Of a stretch of DNA of 64,000 nt, positions 25,727 through 35,074 are shown piece after piece. The DNA is from an uncultured Lachnospiraceae bacterium (GTDB lineage: Bacteria; Bacillota; Clostridia; Lachnospirales; Lachnospiraceae), in assembly GCA_947643615.1 (NCBI GenBank), contig CANRWO010000008.1, positions 1 to 64,000 on the forward strand. The letters run 5' to 3'. The position numbers and the translations under genes are program-made. The notes under the pieces are model-generated. The model made no database searches and was not told where the DNA came from. It saw only the letters and a program-made list of their open reading frames with translations. How positions within the stretch are numbered: the stretch's first letter is position 1; each line of letters begins with the position of its first letter.

Positions 25727-27240
25727 GAAATGCATTGAAAAACAGTTTTTTTGGAGTGTTGGGCCAGATTGCCCTGATTGTGGTTGGCTTTTTCTGCCAG
25801 AGGGCCATGAACCTCCTTATGGGGGCAGAGCTGGTGGGCATGAGCGGGGTGATTTCCAATGTCATAGCGATCCTGTCCGTCTCAGAGCTTGGCATTGCCA
25901 CGGCGGTGGTGTACAACCTGTATGCGGCCATTGCGGGCCAGGATGAGGAGAGGATTGCGGGGTTGATGAACCTGTACCGGAAGGCATATATTGCCTTTGC
26001 CCTGGTGATCCTTGGTTTGGGTATGGGGGTGATGCCCTTTATCCACCATATCCTGAAGGAAGTCACGTTTTCCCTGGGATATATCCGTCTGGTCTTCTTT
26101 CTGTGGCTGGTGCGCACGGTGCTTTCCTACCTGCTTTCCTATAAGCGCTCAATTTTGATCGCGGACCAGAAGGAATACCTGGTGAGCATAGTGATGCTGG
26201 TGGTGAACGTGCTGAATTATACTTCCACCATTGCCATTTTGGAATTTACCCGGAATTATGTGCTTGCACTGGGGTTCAATATCGGGGTGGAGGTGGCGGG
26301 CAACCTGTGGCTGGCTGCTTATGTCAACAGAAAGTACCCTTTCCTGGCACGGCTCCGCAAAGCGCCCCTGGAACCTGCCATGGTGGGGAAGGTAGTGGAT
26401 AATATCAAGAACATCTTTGTCACAAGGCTGTTCACCAAGCTGCTGTTGTCCACGGACAAGATCATTGCATCCGGCATGATCACCACTGTGGTGGCAGGGC
26501 TGTTTACTAATTACTGCCTGGTGACCCAGTCCGTGCTGAATATTCTGGTGGCCCTGGCGGGCGCCCTGAAACCCACTCTGGGGCATCTTTTCCTGGAAAA
26601 GGACAGGGAAAAGGACGTGCGGGTATTGCGGCAGATCACATTTCTGTTTTTCCTGCTGTCCTCGGTGGCCTCCGTGTGTGTCTTCTGCCTGATCACGCCT
26701 TTTGTGAGGGATCTGTGGCTGAATGAAAAGTATCTGATGGAGATGGGGTTTGTGGCCGCAAGTGTAGGGCAGTTTTTTGTCACTGCCATGGGACTGCCCC
26801 TGGAAGGGGTCATGAGCGTCACCGGCCTGTTCCACAAAGAAAGGAACGTGGCCATTGTGACGACTCTTGTGAACCTGGCGTTATCCCTGCTCTTAGTGGG
26901 GAAGATGGGTGTGGCGGGGATCGCAGTCGGGACCATAGCGGCCTATCTGGTACAGATTGGCTGCCGTATGGGAGTTTTCTTCCGGGAATATGTAAAGCAG
27001 TCCCCCATTTCCTATCTGGCGGACCTTGCACAGTACGGGGCGGTGACGGCGGCAGAGATTGCGTTGGTTTACCCTCTCACGGTGCGCATATACAGGGGAG
27101 GTATTTTCAGCTTTTTGCTGATCGCAGTGACGGCGGCGGGGTTGGCACTGGCAATAGACCTGCTGCTGTACAGCAGGAGCTGGAAGCTGAGAAGTGTCCT
27201 TGAGATGGTCCGGCAGGCAATGGTGAAGAAGGCCGGATAA
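25717..27240 (+). CDS. Polysaccharide flippase (Wzx/MATE-type, MOP superfamily)
   Basis: A 507-residue integral membrane protein with 12-14 predicted helices and the usual start (RNALKNSFFGVLGQ). Proteins of this kind flip lipid-linked oligosaccharide repeat units across the membrane. It is distinct from PelG in sequence, so the window encodes two export routes. Its coupling to the GT4 gene upstream, and a GT2 gene 32 bp downstream, suggests a small second polysaccharide operon. No Wzy-type polymerase is obvious, though a GT-C-like protein is encoded at 29-31 kb. Confidence 0.88.
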   Translation: MRIRNALKNSFFGVLGQIALIVVGFFCQRAMNLLMGAELVGMSGVISNVIAILSVSELGIATAVVYNLYAAIAGQDEERIAGLMNLYRKAYIAFALVILGLGMGVMPFIHHILKEVTFSLGYIRLVFFLWLVRTVLSYLLSYKRSILIADQKEYLVSIVMLVVNVLNYTSTIAILEFTRNYVLALGFNIGVEVAGNLWLAAYVNRKYPFLARLRKAPLEPAMVGKVVDNIKNIFVTRLFTKLLLSTDKIIASGMITTVVAGLFTNYCLVTQSVLNILVALAGALKPTLGHLFLEKDREKDVRVLRQITFLFFLLSSVASVCVFCLITPFVRDLWLNEKYLMEMGFVAASVGQFFVTAMGLPLEGVMSVTGLFHKERNVAIVTTLVNLALSLLLVGKMGVAGIAVGTIAAYLVQIGCRMGVFFREYVKQSPISYLADLAQYGAVTAAEIALVYPLTVRIYRGGIFSFLLIAVTAAGLALAIDLLLYSRSWKLRSVLEMVRQAMVKKAG

Positions 27241-27272
27241 TGTATTTTGCATAGCGATAAGGAGGCGGAAGC

Positions 27273-28202
27273 ATGGGTGAAACGATCAGTGTGGTCATTC
27301 CCATATATGGTGTGGAGGCGTATTTGGAGGAATGCCTGGAGAGTGTGGTAAACCAGACATGGAGGGATCTGGAAATCCTTTTGGTGGATGACGCCTCGCC
27401 GGACGGATGCGGCGCCATCTGTGACAGGTATGGGTCGGAGGACGGCAGGATCAGGGTCATACATAAGGAGAGAAACGGCGGCCTGGCTGAGGCAAGGAAC
27501 ACCGGCATGGAGCACGCCACGGGGAAGTACCTGTTCTTTGCGGACAGCGACGACTGGCTGGCGGCGGATACCCTGGAAAGGCTGTATGAGGGGTTGATGA
27601 AATATCAGGCGGACTGCGCTGTGGGCGCCTGCGTCACCGTGCTGGAGAGAGAGGACGGTAAACAGGAGGTGCGACGGGGAAAGGGAAGCAGGGAGCGGTG
27701 CGAGTCGGCCAGGGAGGCCATGGAACATGTACTGCTGGCAGGCTCTTCTTCCTGTAATCGCCTTTATAAAAGGGAAATGCTGGAGGGGTTGTGCTTTCCT
27801 GAAAACAGGATCAATGAGGACGAGCCTTTTGCGCTTCAGGCCTATGAACGGATGGACAGGATCGCTTTCCTGGACTGTGAAACCTATTTTTACCGGAAGA
27901 GGGCAAACAGCATTACCACTTCTGCCTTTTCCGTGAAAATGGCCGATTGTGTCTACAACAGCAGGGAAAACCTGGAATTTGTGACGCGGAAAGCGCCGGA
28001 GCTGATCCCTGCCGCCCAGTACAAGTACTGCAAGACTTTATTATGGTGTTATGTGAATCTGAGGAAGTTGAAGAAAGACCACAGGGCCATGGAGCTGCGC
28101 AGGCAGTTCCATAAGGAGATCCGGAAGAACCGGCGGATGGCGCTGGCCAACCCATATCTGGGGGTTTCCCTGAAGGCGTTGACGCTTCTGTGCCAAATTT
28201 AA
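27273..28202 (+). CDS. Glycosyltransferase family 2
   Basis: A 309-residue GT-A enzyme: ISVVIPIYGVEAYLEECLESV at the start, DDASPDG, and the metal-binding ADSDDW. The C-terminal 100 residues are helical and basic. It lies 32 bp after the flippase gene with AAGGAGG before the ATG. The substrate is not predictable. It shares its overall layout with the GT2 at 31128, but the two are not close copies. Confidence 0.88.
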   Translation: MGETISVVIPIYGVEAYLEECLESVVNQTWRDLEILLVDDASPDGCGAICDRYGSEDGRIRVIHKERNGGLAEARNTGMEHATGKYLFFADSDDWLAADTLERLYEGLMKYQADCAVGACVTVLEREDGKQEVRRGKGSRERCESAREAMEHVLLAGSSSCNRLYKREMLEGLCFPENRINEDEPFALQAYERMDRIAFLDCETYFYRKRANSITTSAFSVKMADCVYNSRENLEFVTRKAPELIPAAQYKYCKTLLWCYVNLRKLKKDHRAMELRRQFHKEIRKNRRMALANPYLGVSLKALTLLCQI

Positions 28203-28262
28203 CCCGGGGACAGGCTTTTGGCTTTGGCCAATGGCATGAACCCTGAGAATGGCAGGAACCTG

Positions 28263-29252
28263 TTATTCCGTGAAACCTTCCAGCCAGTGCTCAAAGCTGT
28301 AATGTTCCAGGACGTCCTCCGGGTAGGGGCGGAAGGGGGCGCGCAGGAAGCGCAGGAGATCTTCCCCGGCGGGCAGTCCGCCCTCCGGGAGCACCAGAAT
28401 ATTGTCGGGATGGTAGAAATCATAGTTCAGTACATGCCGGTTTCCGGTAATCAGCTTTTTGGAGAGATAGATGGATTCCATGACCCGCATGGTGAGCGCG
28501 CTCTGGCCCTCCTGATTGACATCCAGAAGAATATCCCGGGATTTTAAAATCTCCAGATATTCGCCGTAGGACAGCCTCCTGTCGGTCAAGATATCCCGGA
28601 AACGCTCCCGGTAGCCGGGAGACTTGCGTTCATGGGGGGAGGGAAGGACGCGGATATCACAGATAAGGCCGTTTTTTTCAAGGAATTGCTTCAGGGCGGC
28701 AATATAGGGTGCCCGCCCCTTGTCGGCGCCCAGGAAAAAGAGCCTGTTTTGCTCAGGCCGGGGGATATAAGGGGTATGGAATTCCATGGGATAGAAAATA
28801 TGGTTATATTTCAACCCGTATCTGGCACAGTCTTCCCGGTCGGTGGAAAAGATCGCGCCAGGGTTTGAAAACCGCAGGTGCTGCCTGTTATATCGATTGA
28901 CCTTATTCCAGAAGAAAAGGAAGACCCGGCATTGGGGATTGACCCGGCGGATGTAGCGTTCCATGCCGGATTGATAGCCATAGTCGAAAATTACCACACG
29001 TTTTGCCCTTTTGGCGTAGTCCTTCCACTGTCCCCAGAACATGCTGCGGCAGGGCAGATGAAGCAGCCTCATTAATTGATAGGCCAGATAGCGGAAGCTT
29101 GGCTGGGGCACGCCGAAAGGGGCGAAAACCCTGTCTTTATAAAAAGGGAAGAAATAGGCTTCCGGCTTCTCAAACAGGAGTATGGTATCCGGCAGGGCGG
29201 CATCGCCCTGCTCAGGCGCGTTATGCGGTGTAAATATGCGGTCTGCTGTCAT
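28263..29252 (-). CDS. GT-B-like glycosyltransferase (surface polysaccharide)
   Basis: A 329-residue protein with a Rossmann-like N-terminal half (RVVIFDYGYQSGMERYIRRV) and a C-terminal half resembling the donor domain of CgeB/DUF3880-type transferases (DVNQEGQSALTMRVMESI, KLITGNR). A ribosome binding site AGGAGG precedes the ATG on the minus strand. It is 34 bp downstream of the GT-C-like gene in the same minus-strand operon. The family assignment is moderate, and the sugar is unknown. Confidence 0.7.
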   Translation of the reverse strand: MTADRIFTPHNAPEQGDAALPDTILLFEKPEAYFFPFYKDRVFAPFGVPQPSFRYLAYQLMRLLHLPCRSMFWGQWKDYAKRAKRVVIFDYGYQSGMERYIRRVNPQCRVFLFFWNKVNRYNRQHLRFSNPGAIFSTDREDCARYGLKYNHIFYPMEFHTPYIPRPEQNRLFFLGADKGRAPYIAALKQFLEKNGLICDIRVLPSPHERKSPGYRERFRDILTDRRLSYGEYLEILKSRDILLDVNQEGQSALTMRVMESIYLSKKLITGNRHVLNYDFYHPDNILVLPEGGLPAGEDLLRFLRAPFRPYPEDVLEHYSFEHWLEGFTE

Positions 29253-29286
29253 GGCGCCTCCTCACTTTGCCTTTGGCGGAATGCTT

Positions 29287-30966
29287 TTACGCTGCATCTT
29301 TCCGGCGCTGCAGTTCCCTGCCGGCTGCCTTTTTCTGTTCCAGGAAAGCGCCCAGCAGGCCGGTATATTGCTGCAGGCCGCACACGGCCAGGGGCAGCAG
29401 CAGGGGAAGGAAGCAGAAGAGATACCGTGCCCTGGCCTCAAACAGCATCTGGTAGAAAAAGATGCCAAGGAAACTGACAACCAGGATCCCGTATTTTTCC
29501 CTCTCATCCTTTCCCGCCAGACAGATCCCCGGGATGCCCAGCAGGCTGAATATCCAGGCCAGCTGGCACAGGGTTTTATATCCGCCTACGTCAAAATTCA
29601 GTTCGTTTCCCCAATAAATACTCCTCAGGCGCTGCGTCAGGTAGGTGTTGCTGGCCATATTGTCCGGGTAGTAGTCATAAGCATAGATTTCCATATTCCA
29701 GCCAAAGGTACCGTCGTTGAAGGTCATTACCAGCTTCCGCAGATAAAACCAGATGTCTTTCAGGAGGCCCCGCTCTTTCAGCCTGGCTCCCGCCCTTTCC
29801 AACTCTGCGCGGATCCGGTCCTTCCGGCTGTCCTGGAATTCCCCGAACAGGGCGTCCTCGGAATTGTAAGCCCCGGTGGTCTTTTCGTTCAGGCCCATGA
29901 AGAAATAATGCTGCCATCCCACCTCCAGCTCTTTGTTGAAATCCAACCCGATTTCTTTTATCAGATGATCCCGGTATGCGCCGGCGCCCCATGCCAATGC
30001 TGCCGCCAGCAGGATCCCCGGAACCACAAATTTCCACTTTTGCCGGTAATCCGCCAGGAAGCATACAAATTCCCAACCCAGTAGGGCCAGGATGACCACA
30101 TATACGCTGGGTTTGATAAAACCGCCTGTCATCCCGGCAAGGACCGAAAGCAGGAAATAGAGATACTTTGCCCAAAGCTTGCCTGCATCCCGGTAACACA
30201 GATAGAAAAATACGCACATCACAGGGAAGGGCAGGGAGTAGGTGTCCGTGTAAGGGGCGATCTTCCAGGCGGACGCCCCCCCCAATACCAGGTACAGGCC
30301 GAAAACAGCAATAACCGGCATCAGCCTCCGGGTCAGTTTCTTCACGGTGAGGCAGCTGAAAAAACCGGCCAGGGAAATGAGGGCGCAGTTTACCTGGAGC
30401 CAGAAAAATTCATAGATATAAGGGTAATTTTTCCATTCCGATACCATACGGTAAAGTCTTCCCAGGAGATAGGAGATGGGGATATTGTTGGGATACATGG
30501 AGAAATATATGAGATCTTCCATGGGTTCTCCCTTTGCGATTTTATAGGCGGCCCCGCTCACCATCATATAGTCGGTGGGGAGATGGAAGGCGATTTCTTT
30601 TGCCACCCGGACATTTACCAGGAAAAGGAGAATAAACAGGCAGCCAAGCACCCAGTCCGCAATCCGGCTGCTGCGGGGAGTGAAAGTGATTTTGTTCCAT
30701 TTCAGGAAGAGGAATATGCAGATCGCCAACCCTGCCATGGCTATGGCCGAGAGCGCCGGGTTCGGCAGCCTGGTGGAGATCTTTACGGCTTCCCAATAAT
30801 CCATGTTTGTCCCTATGAACATAACACAGACCAGTACGGGAAGGAACACTGCCAATAGGATCACGCTCAATATTCGAAAAGCTTTGTTATACAGATTCAC
30901 GTCTAACTCCGTTTCTGCGCTTGCGGCGCATGTCATTTGTTTCAGGTATTTCATAAAACGTTTCAT
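29287..30966 (-). CDS. GT-C-like polytopic glycosyltransferase
   Basis: A 559-residue membrane protein with 10 or more helices. After the second helix pair, the loop LPTDYMMVSGAAYKI...YFSMYPNNIP has the pattern of Firmicutes GT39-like proteins (acidic residue, then SMYP). These use a polyprenyl-phosphate sugar as donor on the outer face of the membrane. The last 40 residues are basic and cytoplasmic. It is transcribed away from the GT2 gene at 31128. The polyprenyl-phosphate GT2 at 20814 could supply its donor (inference). Confidence 0.78.
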   Translation of the reverse strand: MKRFMKYLKQMTCAASAETELDVNLYNKAFRILSVILLAVFLPVLVCVMFIGTNMDYWEAVKISTRLPNPALSAIAMAGLAICIFLFLKWNKITFTPRSSRIADWVLGCLFILLFLVNVRVAKEIAFHLPTDYMMVSGAAYKIAKGEPMEDLIYFSMYPNNIPISYLLGRLYRMVSEWKNYPYIYEFFWLQVNCALISLAGFFSCLTVKKLTRRLMPVIAVFGLYLVLGGASAWKIAPYTDTYSLPFPVMCVFFYLCYRDAGKLWAKYLYFLLSVLAGMTGGFIKPSVYVVILALLGWEFVCFLADYRQKWKFVVPGILLAAALAWGAGAYRDHLIKEIGLDFNKELEVGWQHYFFMGLNEKTTGAYNSEDALFGEFQDSRKDRIRAELERAGARLKERGLLKDIWFYLRKLVMTFNDGTFGWNMEIYAYDYYPDNMASNTYLTQRLRSIYWGNELNFDVGGYKTLCQLAWIFSLLGIPGICLAGKDEREKYGILVVSFLGIFFYQMLFEARARYLFCFLPLLLPLAVCGLQQYTGLLGAFLEQKKAAGRELQRRKDAA

Positions 30967-31127
30967 TCATAAATCATTTATTTCTAAAACACATGGTAGC
31001 ACAGTTTTAAAGATTTGAATACCTTTTACTTATCATTTGCTGACTTTTCCAGTGATTCGTGGTATCATGGCAGCAGGGAAGCTAACAGCCGGGGGCCGGC
31101 ATACTGGATGATAGGAGCGTAGGATAA

Positions 31128-32213
31128 ATGGACGGTAAAGAAGCGTTGGTAAGCATTGTGGTACCGGTATATAAGACGGAAAAGTATCTGGATGAATGCA
31201 TGCGGAGTGTCTTGGCACAAGACTATCCGGCATTGGAAATATTGCTCATTGATGACGGTTCTCCCGATAACTGCCCTGCCCTCTGTGATGGGTATGCGGC
31301 AGCGCATGGGAATGTCAGCGTGATCCACCAGGAGAACAAGGGACTGGGCCTGTCCCGCAATACGGGGATGTACGCGGCTCACGGCAAATACATCTTTTTT
31401 ATCGATTCGGACGACTGCCTGGACGGGGCATCGGCCATCAGGCTGTTGGTTGAACAGGCGGAGGCGGAACAGGCGGATATCACGGTTGGGTGTTACCGCC
31501 GGTTTAACGAGGCCGGGTTTCGCCAGGTAAACCGCCATCATCTCCGGGGCGGGGAGTATACAAGGACGGTGGATTTCCGCTTTAAAGGGTTTTATATGTA
31601 CGGCCATCTGGCCCACAACTGGGGACAGCTTTATAGAAAAGATTTTCTGGACGCCCATGACCTAAGATGCCGTGCTTATCCTTTCACCCAGGATAAAGCC
31701 CATAACATGGACTGCTATGTATACCGTCCCCGGTACGCCTTTATCGAGGATAGTATTTACCTGTACCGCGTCAATGAAGAATCTGTGACCTTCCGGTATA
31801 AAGAGAATCTGATGCCTGTATGGATCGCCATAGCGGCTGATTTTTTGGATTTTATGGAAAAGCGCGGCGTGGAAGAGGACTATGGGGACTGGATTGCGCT
31901 GCATTTCTTTTTCGGCAGCTTTTTCCTGGTGAAACAGGAGCTGCAGTTCAAGGAACACGGGATCCGTGAGAGTGTCCGCGCCGTGAGAAGATATGGGGAA
32001 GACCCCCTTGTCAAAAAAGCCATGGCGGATTTGGCAAAGGGAAAGTACCTGAAGGAAATATCGGCCCTCTCCTGGCGCTTTTTAATCCGCGGAGCCTCCG
32101 TTTTGTTCCACATTCGGGCCTATTCCCTCTTTGTGGCAGGGATTGCGCTGCTGAGGAAGCTTAAGGTAGACGGGAAGATCACGGAATCCCGCAATAAAAA
32201 GGAGAGGCCATGA
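31128..32213 (+). CDS. Glycosyltransferase family 2
   Basis: A 361-residue GT-A enzyme with SIVVPVYKTEKYLDECMRSV, DDGSPDNC, and the metal site IDSDDC. A long C-terminal helical region ends in a basic tail, perhaps membrane-associated. AGGAGCGTAGG precedes the ATG. Its stop overlaps the start of the nucleotidyltransferase gene by 4 bp (ATGA), so the two are coupled. It could glycosylate a lipid carrier, or a protein or peptide of the downstream leader-protein cassette; the sequence does not decide. Confidence 0.87.
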   Translation: MDGKEALVSIVVPVYKTEKYLDECMRSVLAQDYPALEILLIDDGSPDNCPALCDGYAAAHGNVSVIHQENKGLGLSRNTGMYAAHGKYIFFIDSDDCLDGASAIRLLVEQAEAEQADITVGCYRRFNEAGFRQVNRHHLRGGEYTRTVDFRFKGFYMYGHLAHNWGQLYRKDFLDAHDLRCRAYPFTQDKAHNMDCYVYRPRYAFIEDSIYLYRVNEESVTFRYKENLMPVWIAIAADFLDFMEKRGVEEDYGDWIALHFFFGSFFLVKQELQFKEHGIRESVRAVRRYGEDPLVKKAMADLAKGKYLKEISALSWRFLIRGASVLFHIRAYSLFVAGIALLRKLKVDGKITESRNKKERP

Positions 32214-33415
32214 GTACAAGGTTGAGCAAAGAACAGAGGTTCCTTTGCCTGCTCCTGTGCCAGGCGCTGACCGGGGACTGTCCCGGGGAATTGCCGGGCC
32301 AGCCAGACCAGACAGATATGAAAAGGGTCATTCAGACGGCCCAGCGGCACAAAGTATTGCCGCTGCTGTACGGAGTATTGTGTGAGGAGTGGCGGGGGCA
32401 GCCCCTGGAGGAGGCGGACAGGAAGTATGTGGAGAGCATTTCCCGCATTACCGTAAAGCAGAGTTACCGCCTTCTGTTCCTGACCCGTTTTCTGGTAGAG
32501 TCGCTGGAGGAGGCAGGGGTGCCTGTGCTGGTGCTGAAGGGGAGCGGGGTGGCGGGATTGTACCCTGTCCCGGAACTTCGGAAATCGGGGGATGTGGATC
32601 TGCTGATACCGGGGGATTTGCTGGATGCTGCAAGGGAAATTCTGGAGGGAAAGGATTTTCTGGTGAAGGAGGGACAGCATGCCAATCACCACCTGGCTTT
32701 CCGTTCCGGGGACGGCATAGACCTGGAGCTTCACACCATGCTGGCGGAACCATTCCGGGATGCCGGGATCAACCGGGGAATGGACCGGCTTCTGCCTATG
32801 TATTTTGAAAAGAAGGGGTACGGGGACTGTATGGGGGTGCGCCTGCCTGTGCCCCAGGGGCCCTGCCAGGCGCTGCAGCTGCTTCTCCATATGCTGCAGC
32901 ATTTCCTGCGGGCGGGTTTCGGCCTGAAACTGCTCTGCGACTGGGTGGTCTTTTGGAACAGGGAAGAAGCGTGGGGGGCGGCCCCGGAATTTCTCCGGTT
33001 GGCGGAGGCCTGCCATGTCAGGCAGTTTGCGGACACGGTGACCATGGTATGCAAGGAGTTTCTGGGCCTCAGGGAGGATCTGCCCATGGGCCGCAGCCGG
33101 GACAGAAAACTGGCGGAGGAGTTCCTGCAGGATGTGTTTGCGGCGGAAGAGTTCGGGAAAGCGGACAAGGACCGCATGGTCATAGTAGAAGGGAACAGCC
33201 TGTGGGCCTATGTAAAGGAGTTCCATTATCAGATGAAGCTGAACCATCCCAAAGCGTCATCTTATGTGATTTTGTGGCCGGGCCTGTGGGTGGTCACGCT
33301 GGCGGTGTTCCTTCACAACAACCGGAAATTGAACCGCGGAAGGACAAGGGATATCCTGCGCAGCGCAGGGAACCGCAGCAGGCTGCTGCAGCAGATCGGA
33401 CTGGGGGAGAAATAA
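32210..33415 (+). CDS. Nucleotidyltransferase family protein (NTP_transf_5-like)
   Basis: A 401-residue protein. The polymerase-beta-type active site is LVLKGSGVAGLYPVPELR followed by KSGDVDLL; the two acidic residues of GDVD are in place. A helical C-terminal half with a basic tail follows. Members of this family occur as accessory genes in Firmicutes lasso-peptide clusters beside an HprK-like kinase and a PqqD protein. Both of those functions are encoded 3 kb downstream here, fused together. It ends 314 bp before the first leader-bearing small protein. The substrate is unknown; nucleotide addition to a peptide or glycan carrier is plausible. Confidence 0.82.
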   Translation: MSTRLSKEQRFLCLLLCQALTGDCPGELPGQPDQTDMKRVIQTAQRHKVLPLLYGVLCEEWRGQPLEEADRKYVESISRITVKQSYRLLFLTRFLVESLEEAGVPVLVLKGSGVAGLYPVPELRKSGDVDLLIPGDLLDAAREILEGKDFLVKEGQHANHHLAFRSGDGIDLELHTMLAEPFRDAGINRGMDRLLPMYFEKKGYGDCMGVRLPVPQGPCQALQLLLHMLQHFLRAGFGLKLLCDWVVFWNREEAWGAAPEFLRLAEACHVRQFADTVTMVCKEFLGLREDLPMGRSRDRKLAEEFLQDVFAAEEFGKADKDRMVIVEGNSLWAYVKEFHYQMKLNHPKASSYVILWPGLWVVTLAVFLHNNRKLNRGRTRDILRSAGNRSRLLQQIGLGEK

Positions 33416-33729
33416 TATAGTTACCATACCGCAAGGGCATTGTAAGACAGTTTATATGTATTGTGAGGAAAAGAAAAGGCAGGCTTGTTTTAAAATTGTT
33501 ATTTTTTGACAGTTTATCCAAATTTTCTGAATAGAGCGAATTACGGTGAAAAACTGCTTTGGTGTTGACGCTGGGGGGAAATTATATTATAGTAAATATA
33601 GTAAACGCAGGTGTACTGCTTATTTTAAGTTATCTTTAATTTTATTGTTTATGAAAGATATTATTTAGCATCAAAGATATTGTTGATCAAAGCGATTGTT
33701 TAGCAAAAAAGAAACGGATGGGGTATAAC
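33416..33729. other. Gene-free stretch with AT-rich leader of the small secreted proteins
   Basis: This 314-bp region holds no convincing reading frame. It carries one good promoter (33565-33593) and an AT-rich leader of about 130 nt, including a short direct repeat AGTAAATATAGTAAAC. No terminator for the upstream nucleotidyltransferase gene is visible. Confidence 0.6.
33565..33593 (+). promoter_or_regulatory. Sigma-A promoter for the leader-bearing small proteins
   Basis: TTGACG (33565-33570) and TATAGT (33588-33593) with exactly 17 bp between them, in an AT-rich region. Both boxes differ from consensus at a single base. It would give a leader of about 130 nt. Confidence 0.75.
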
Positions 33730-34125
33730 ATGAAAAGTTATATAAGACCGGTAATACTGGCCAATGAGGAGTTGTCGGAAGGCGTATATGCCGCAAGCGG
33801 TGCGGTTGAAAGTACAGGCGGGGTTTCTGTATCGGATGTGGTACAGACCGGATGGGGCAATCCAGACTATAAAAATAACAAGTATAAAGTGACAATAGTG
33901 AATTCGGGCAATGAAGCTTTGAAGGATTGGTCTGCATCTATTTCCGTTGTGTCAGGTACAGTTGATTCTGTGATAATATACAACGGATGGTTTGCCAGTG
34001 CGTCTGCTGACGGTGACAAGATTGTGATAACATCCGGCCCGGGCGGGGAGATTGCAGCAGGCGGTTCGCTTGATATAGATGTGGATGTATTTTACAAGGG
34101 TGACTCCATATCCATTGGCAAATAG
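33730..34125 (+). CDS. Leader-bearing small protein 1 with CBM2-like beta domain
   Basis: A 131-residue protein. Residues 1-24 form a leader shared with the next gene (MKSYIRPVILANEEL, then SEGVYAASG). It is acidic, not hydrophobic, and so is not a Sec signal. The rest looks like a carbohydrate-binding beta-sandwich of the CBM2 kind: TGWGNP, YKVTIVNSGNEALKDWSASI, YNGWF and IAAGGSLDIDV follow the order of aromatic and Asn-Ser-Gly motifs in that family. There is no cysteine. No catalytic domain is attached. An ABC exporter without peptidase and a PqqD-kinase fusion lie downstream. The start at 33730 is supported by GGATGGGG just upstream and by the paralogue. Confidence 0.8.
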   Translation: MKSYIRPVILANEELSEGVYAASGAVESTGGVSVSDVVQTGWGNPDYKNNKYKVTIVNSGNEALKDWSASISVVSGTVDSVIIYNGWFASASADGDKIVITSGPGGEIAAGGSLDIDVDVFYKGDSISIGK

Positions 34126-34259
34126 AGGGCGGTATATAGCGTAAGCAGGATTTTGTTTCGAATGAGGGTGTATTAATTTAATTGATGGGGTTTGTGTCTA
34201 CACTGCGTCCGCAAGCTCTGATAACACATAAAAGCAGTGTAGAAATGGGGGAATCAAGT

Positions 34260-34709
34260 ATGAAAACTTATGAAAGACCTGTTGTGCTTGCAAATGAAGA
34301 GTTGGCTGAGGGTGTGTATGCGGCCAGCGGAAGCGCTTCTGACTGTTGGACGATTACGCCTAAATCCGTTCAGGATTGGAACGGTTCGCACCATGTGTTT
34401 GAGATTGCAATCGTACATTCAAGTGCAGTGCAGCATATATCCACGGCATCGACCTCCACGCTTACTTTCAGCAATGCGCTGACAGATGCATATACTGAGA
34501 GTAATTTCGAGGCTTCTTTCAGCGGAAATACGGTGACAGTTGTGCGTGCGTCCCATGCAAATGCGTATCAGTCCGGTGATAACGCAACGTTTAAGGTGTG
34601 GGTAAAAGCGGCTGACGAGGCCACCACAAAAGCCATTACTTGTACAGGTGCGACAATTAGTTGCACAAAGTCAGTAAACGTACAGGGCGGCGGCGCTGAT
34701 GGGAACTAG
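34260..34709 (+). CDS. Leader-bearing small protein 2 with divergent beta domain
   Basis: A 149-residue paralogue. The leader (MKTYERPVVLANEEL, then AEGVYAASG) is nearly identical to that of protein 1, while the remainder is different: CWTITPKSVQDWNG, FEIAIVHSS, FSGNTVTVV, three cysteines and a Gly-rich end. The pattern is again that of a small beta-sandwich. The ATG at 34260 is preceded by GGGGGA. The final Gly-Asn-stop falls inside a palindromic element that starts at 34702, so the natural C-terminus may have been cut short or replaced by that insertion. No enzymatic motif is visible. Confidence 0.78.
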   Translation: MKTYERPVVLANEELAEGVYAASGSASDCWTITPKSVQDWNGSHHVFEIAIVHSSAVQHISTASTSTLTFSNALTDAYTESNFEASFSGNTVTVVRASHANAYQSGDNATFKVWVKAADEATTKAITCTGATISCTKSVNVQGGGADGN

Positions 34710-34876
34710 TATGATCCACCCTAATTGCCCGTATGTTTGGCGCAGGATAAATTTTCAGCCTGCAAGGCGGCTGAACGAGGCGATGCGGTGGCATCGTTGA
34801 GTGAAGCCAACGCAGTCAGGTGGAAATTTAGACCAGCGAAACATAGGGATAATTTAGGTGGATTATACTAGTTTCC
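34702..34876. repeat. MITE-like imperfect palindrome, copy A
   Basis: A 175-bp element with terminal inverted repeats of about 37 bp (GGAACTAGTATGATCCACC against the reverse complement of GGTGGATTATACTAGTTTCC). The whole length folds back on itself around a central hairpin, CGATGC-GGTG-GCATCG (34781-34796). The reverse strand matches the copies at 60418-60583 and 42331-42408. It overlaps the stop codon of leader-bearing protein 2. GAT flanks both ends and may be a target duplication. It encodes no protein. Confidence 0.8.
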
Positions 34877-34892
34877 GATAAGCATGTTTTTA

Positions 34893-34924
34893 AAGCGGTG
34901 TTGGATTAGCAACACCGCTTTTTT
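34893..34924 (+). terminator. Intrinsic terminator after the small secreted proteins
   Basis: AAGCGGTGTTG (34893-34903) pairs perfectly with CAACACCGCTT (34910-34920) over a 6-nt loop, and the T run continues to 34924. It separates the two small protein genes from the exporter gene, so exporter transcription depends on read-through or a separate promoter. Nothing else is seen in the remaining part of the 34710-35074 gap. Confidence 0.92.
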
Positions 34925-35074
34925 GGTTGTGCGGGAAGTAAGCCAGGAACCCTGTCAGTATGTAGATTGTGTGGACGCAGCGTAAAGCAATGTCCGTGTG
35001 GGCAGCGGTTTTGTAGTTTTGCCATGTGACAGGGAGCTTTGTTTAAGGAATTTATTGAGCGAAGGCAGTTGTTT

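Noticed and set aside
34702..34876. Insertion sequence with transposase
   Set aside because: The element is only 175 bp and encodes no protein. It is described as MITE-like instead.
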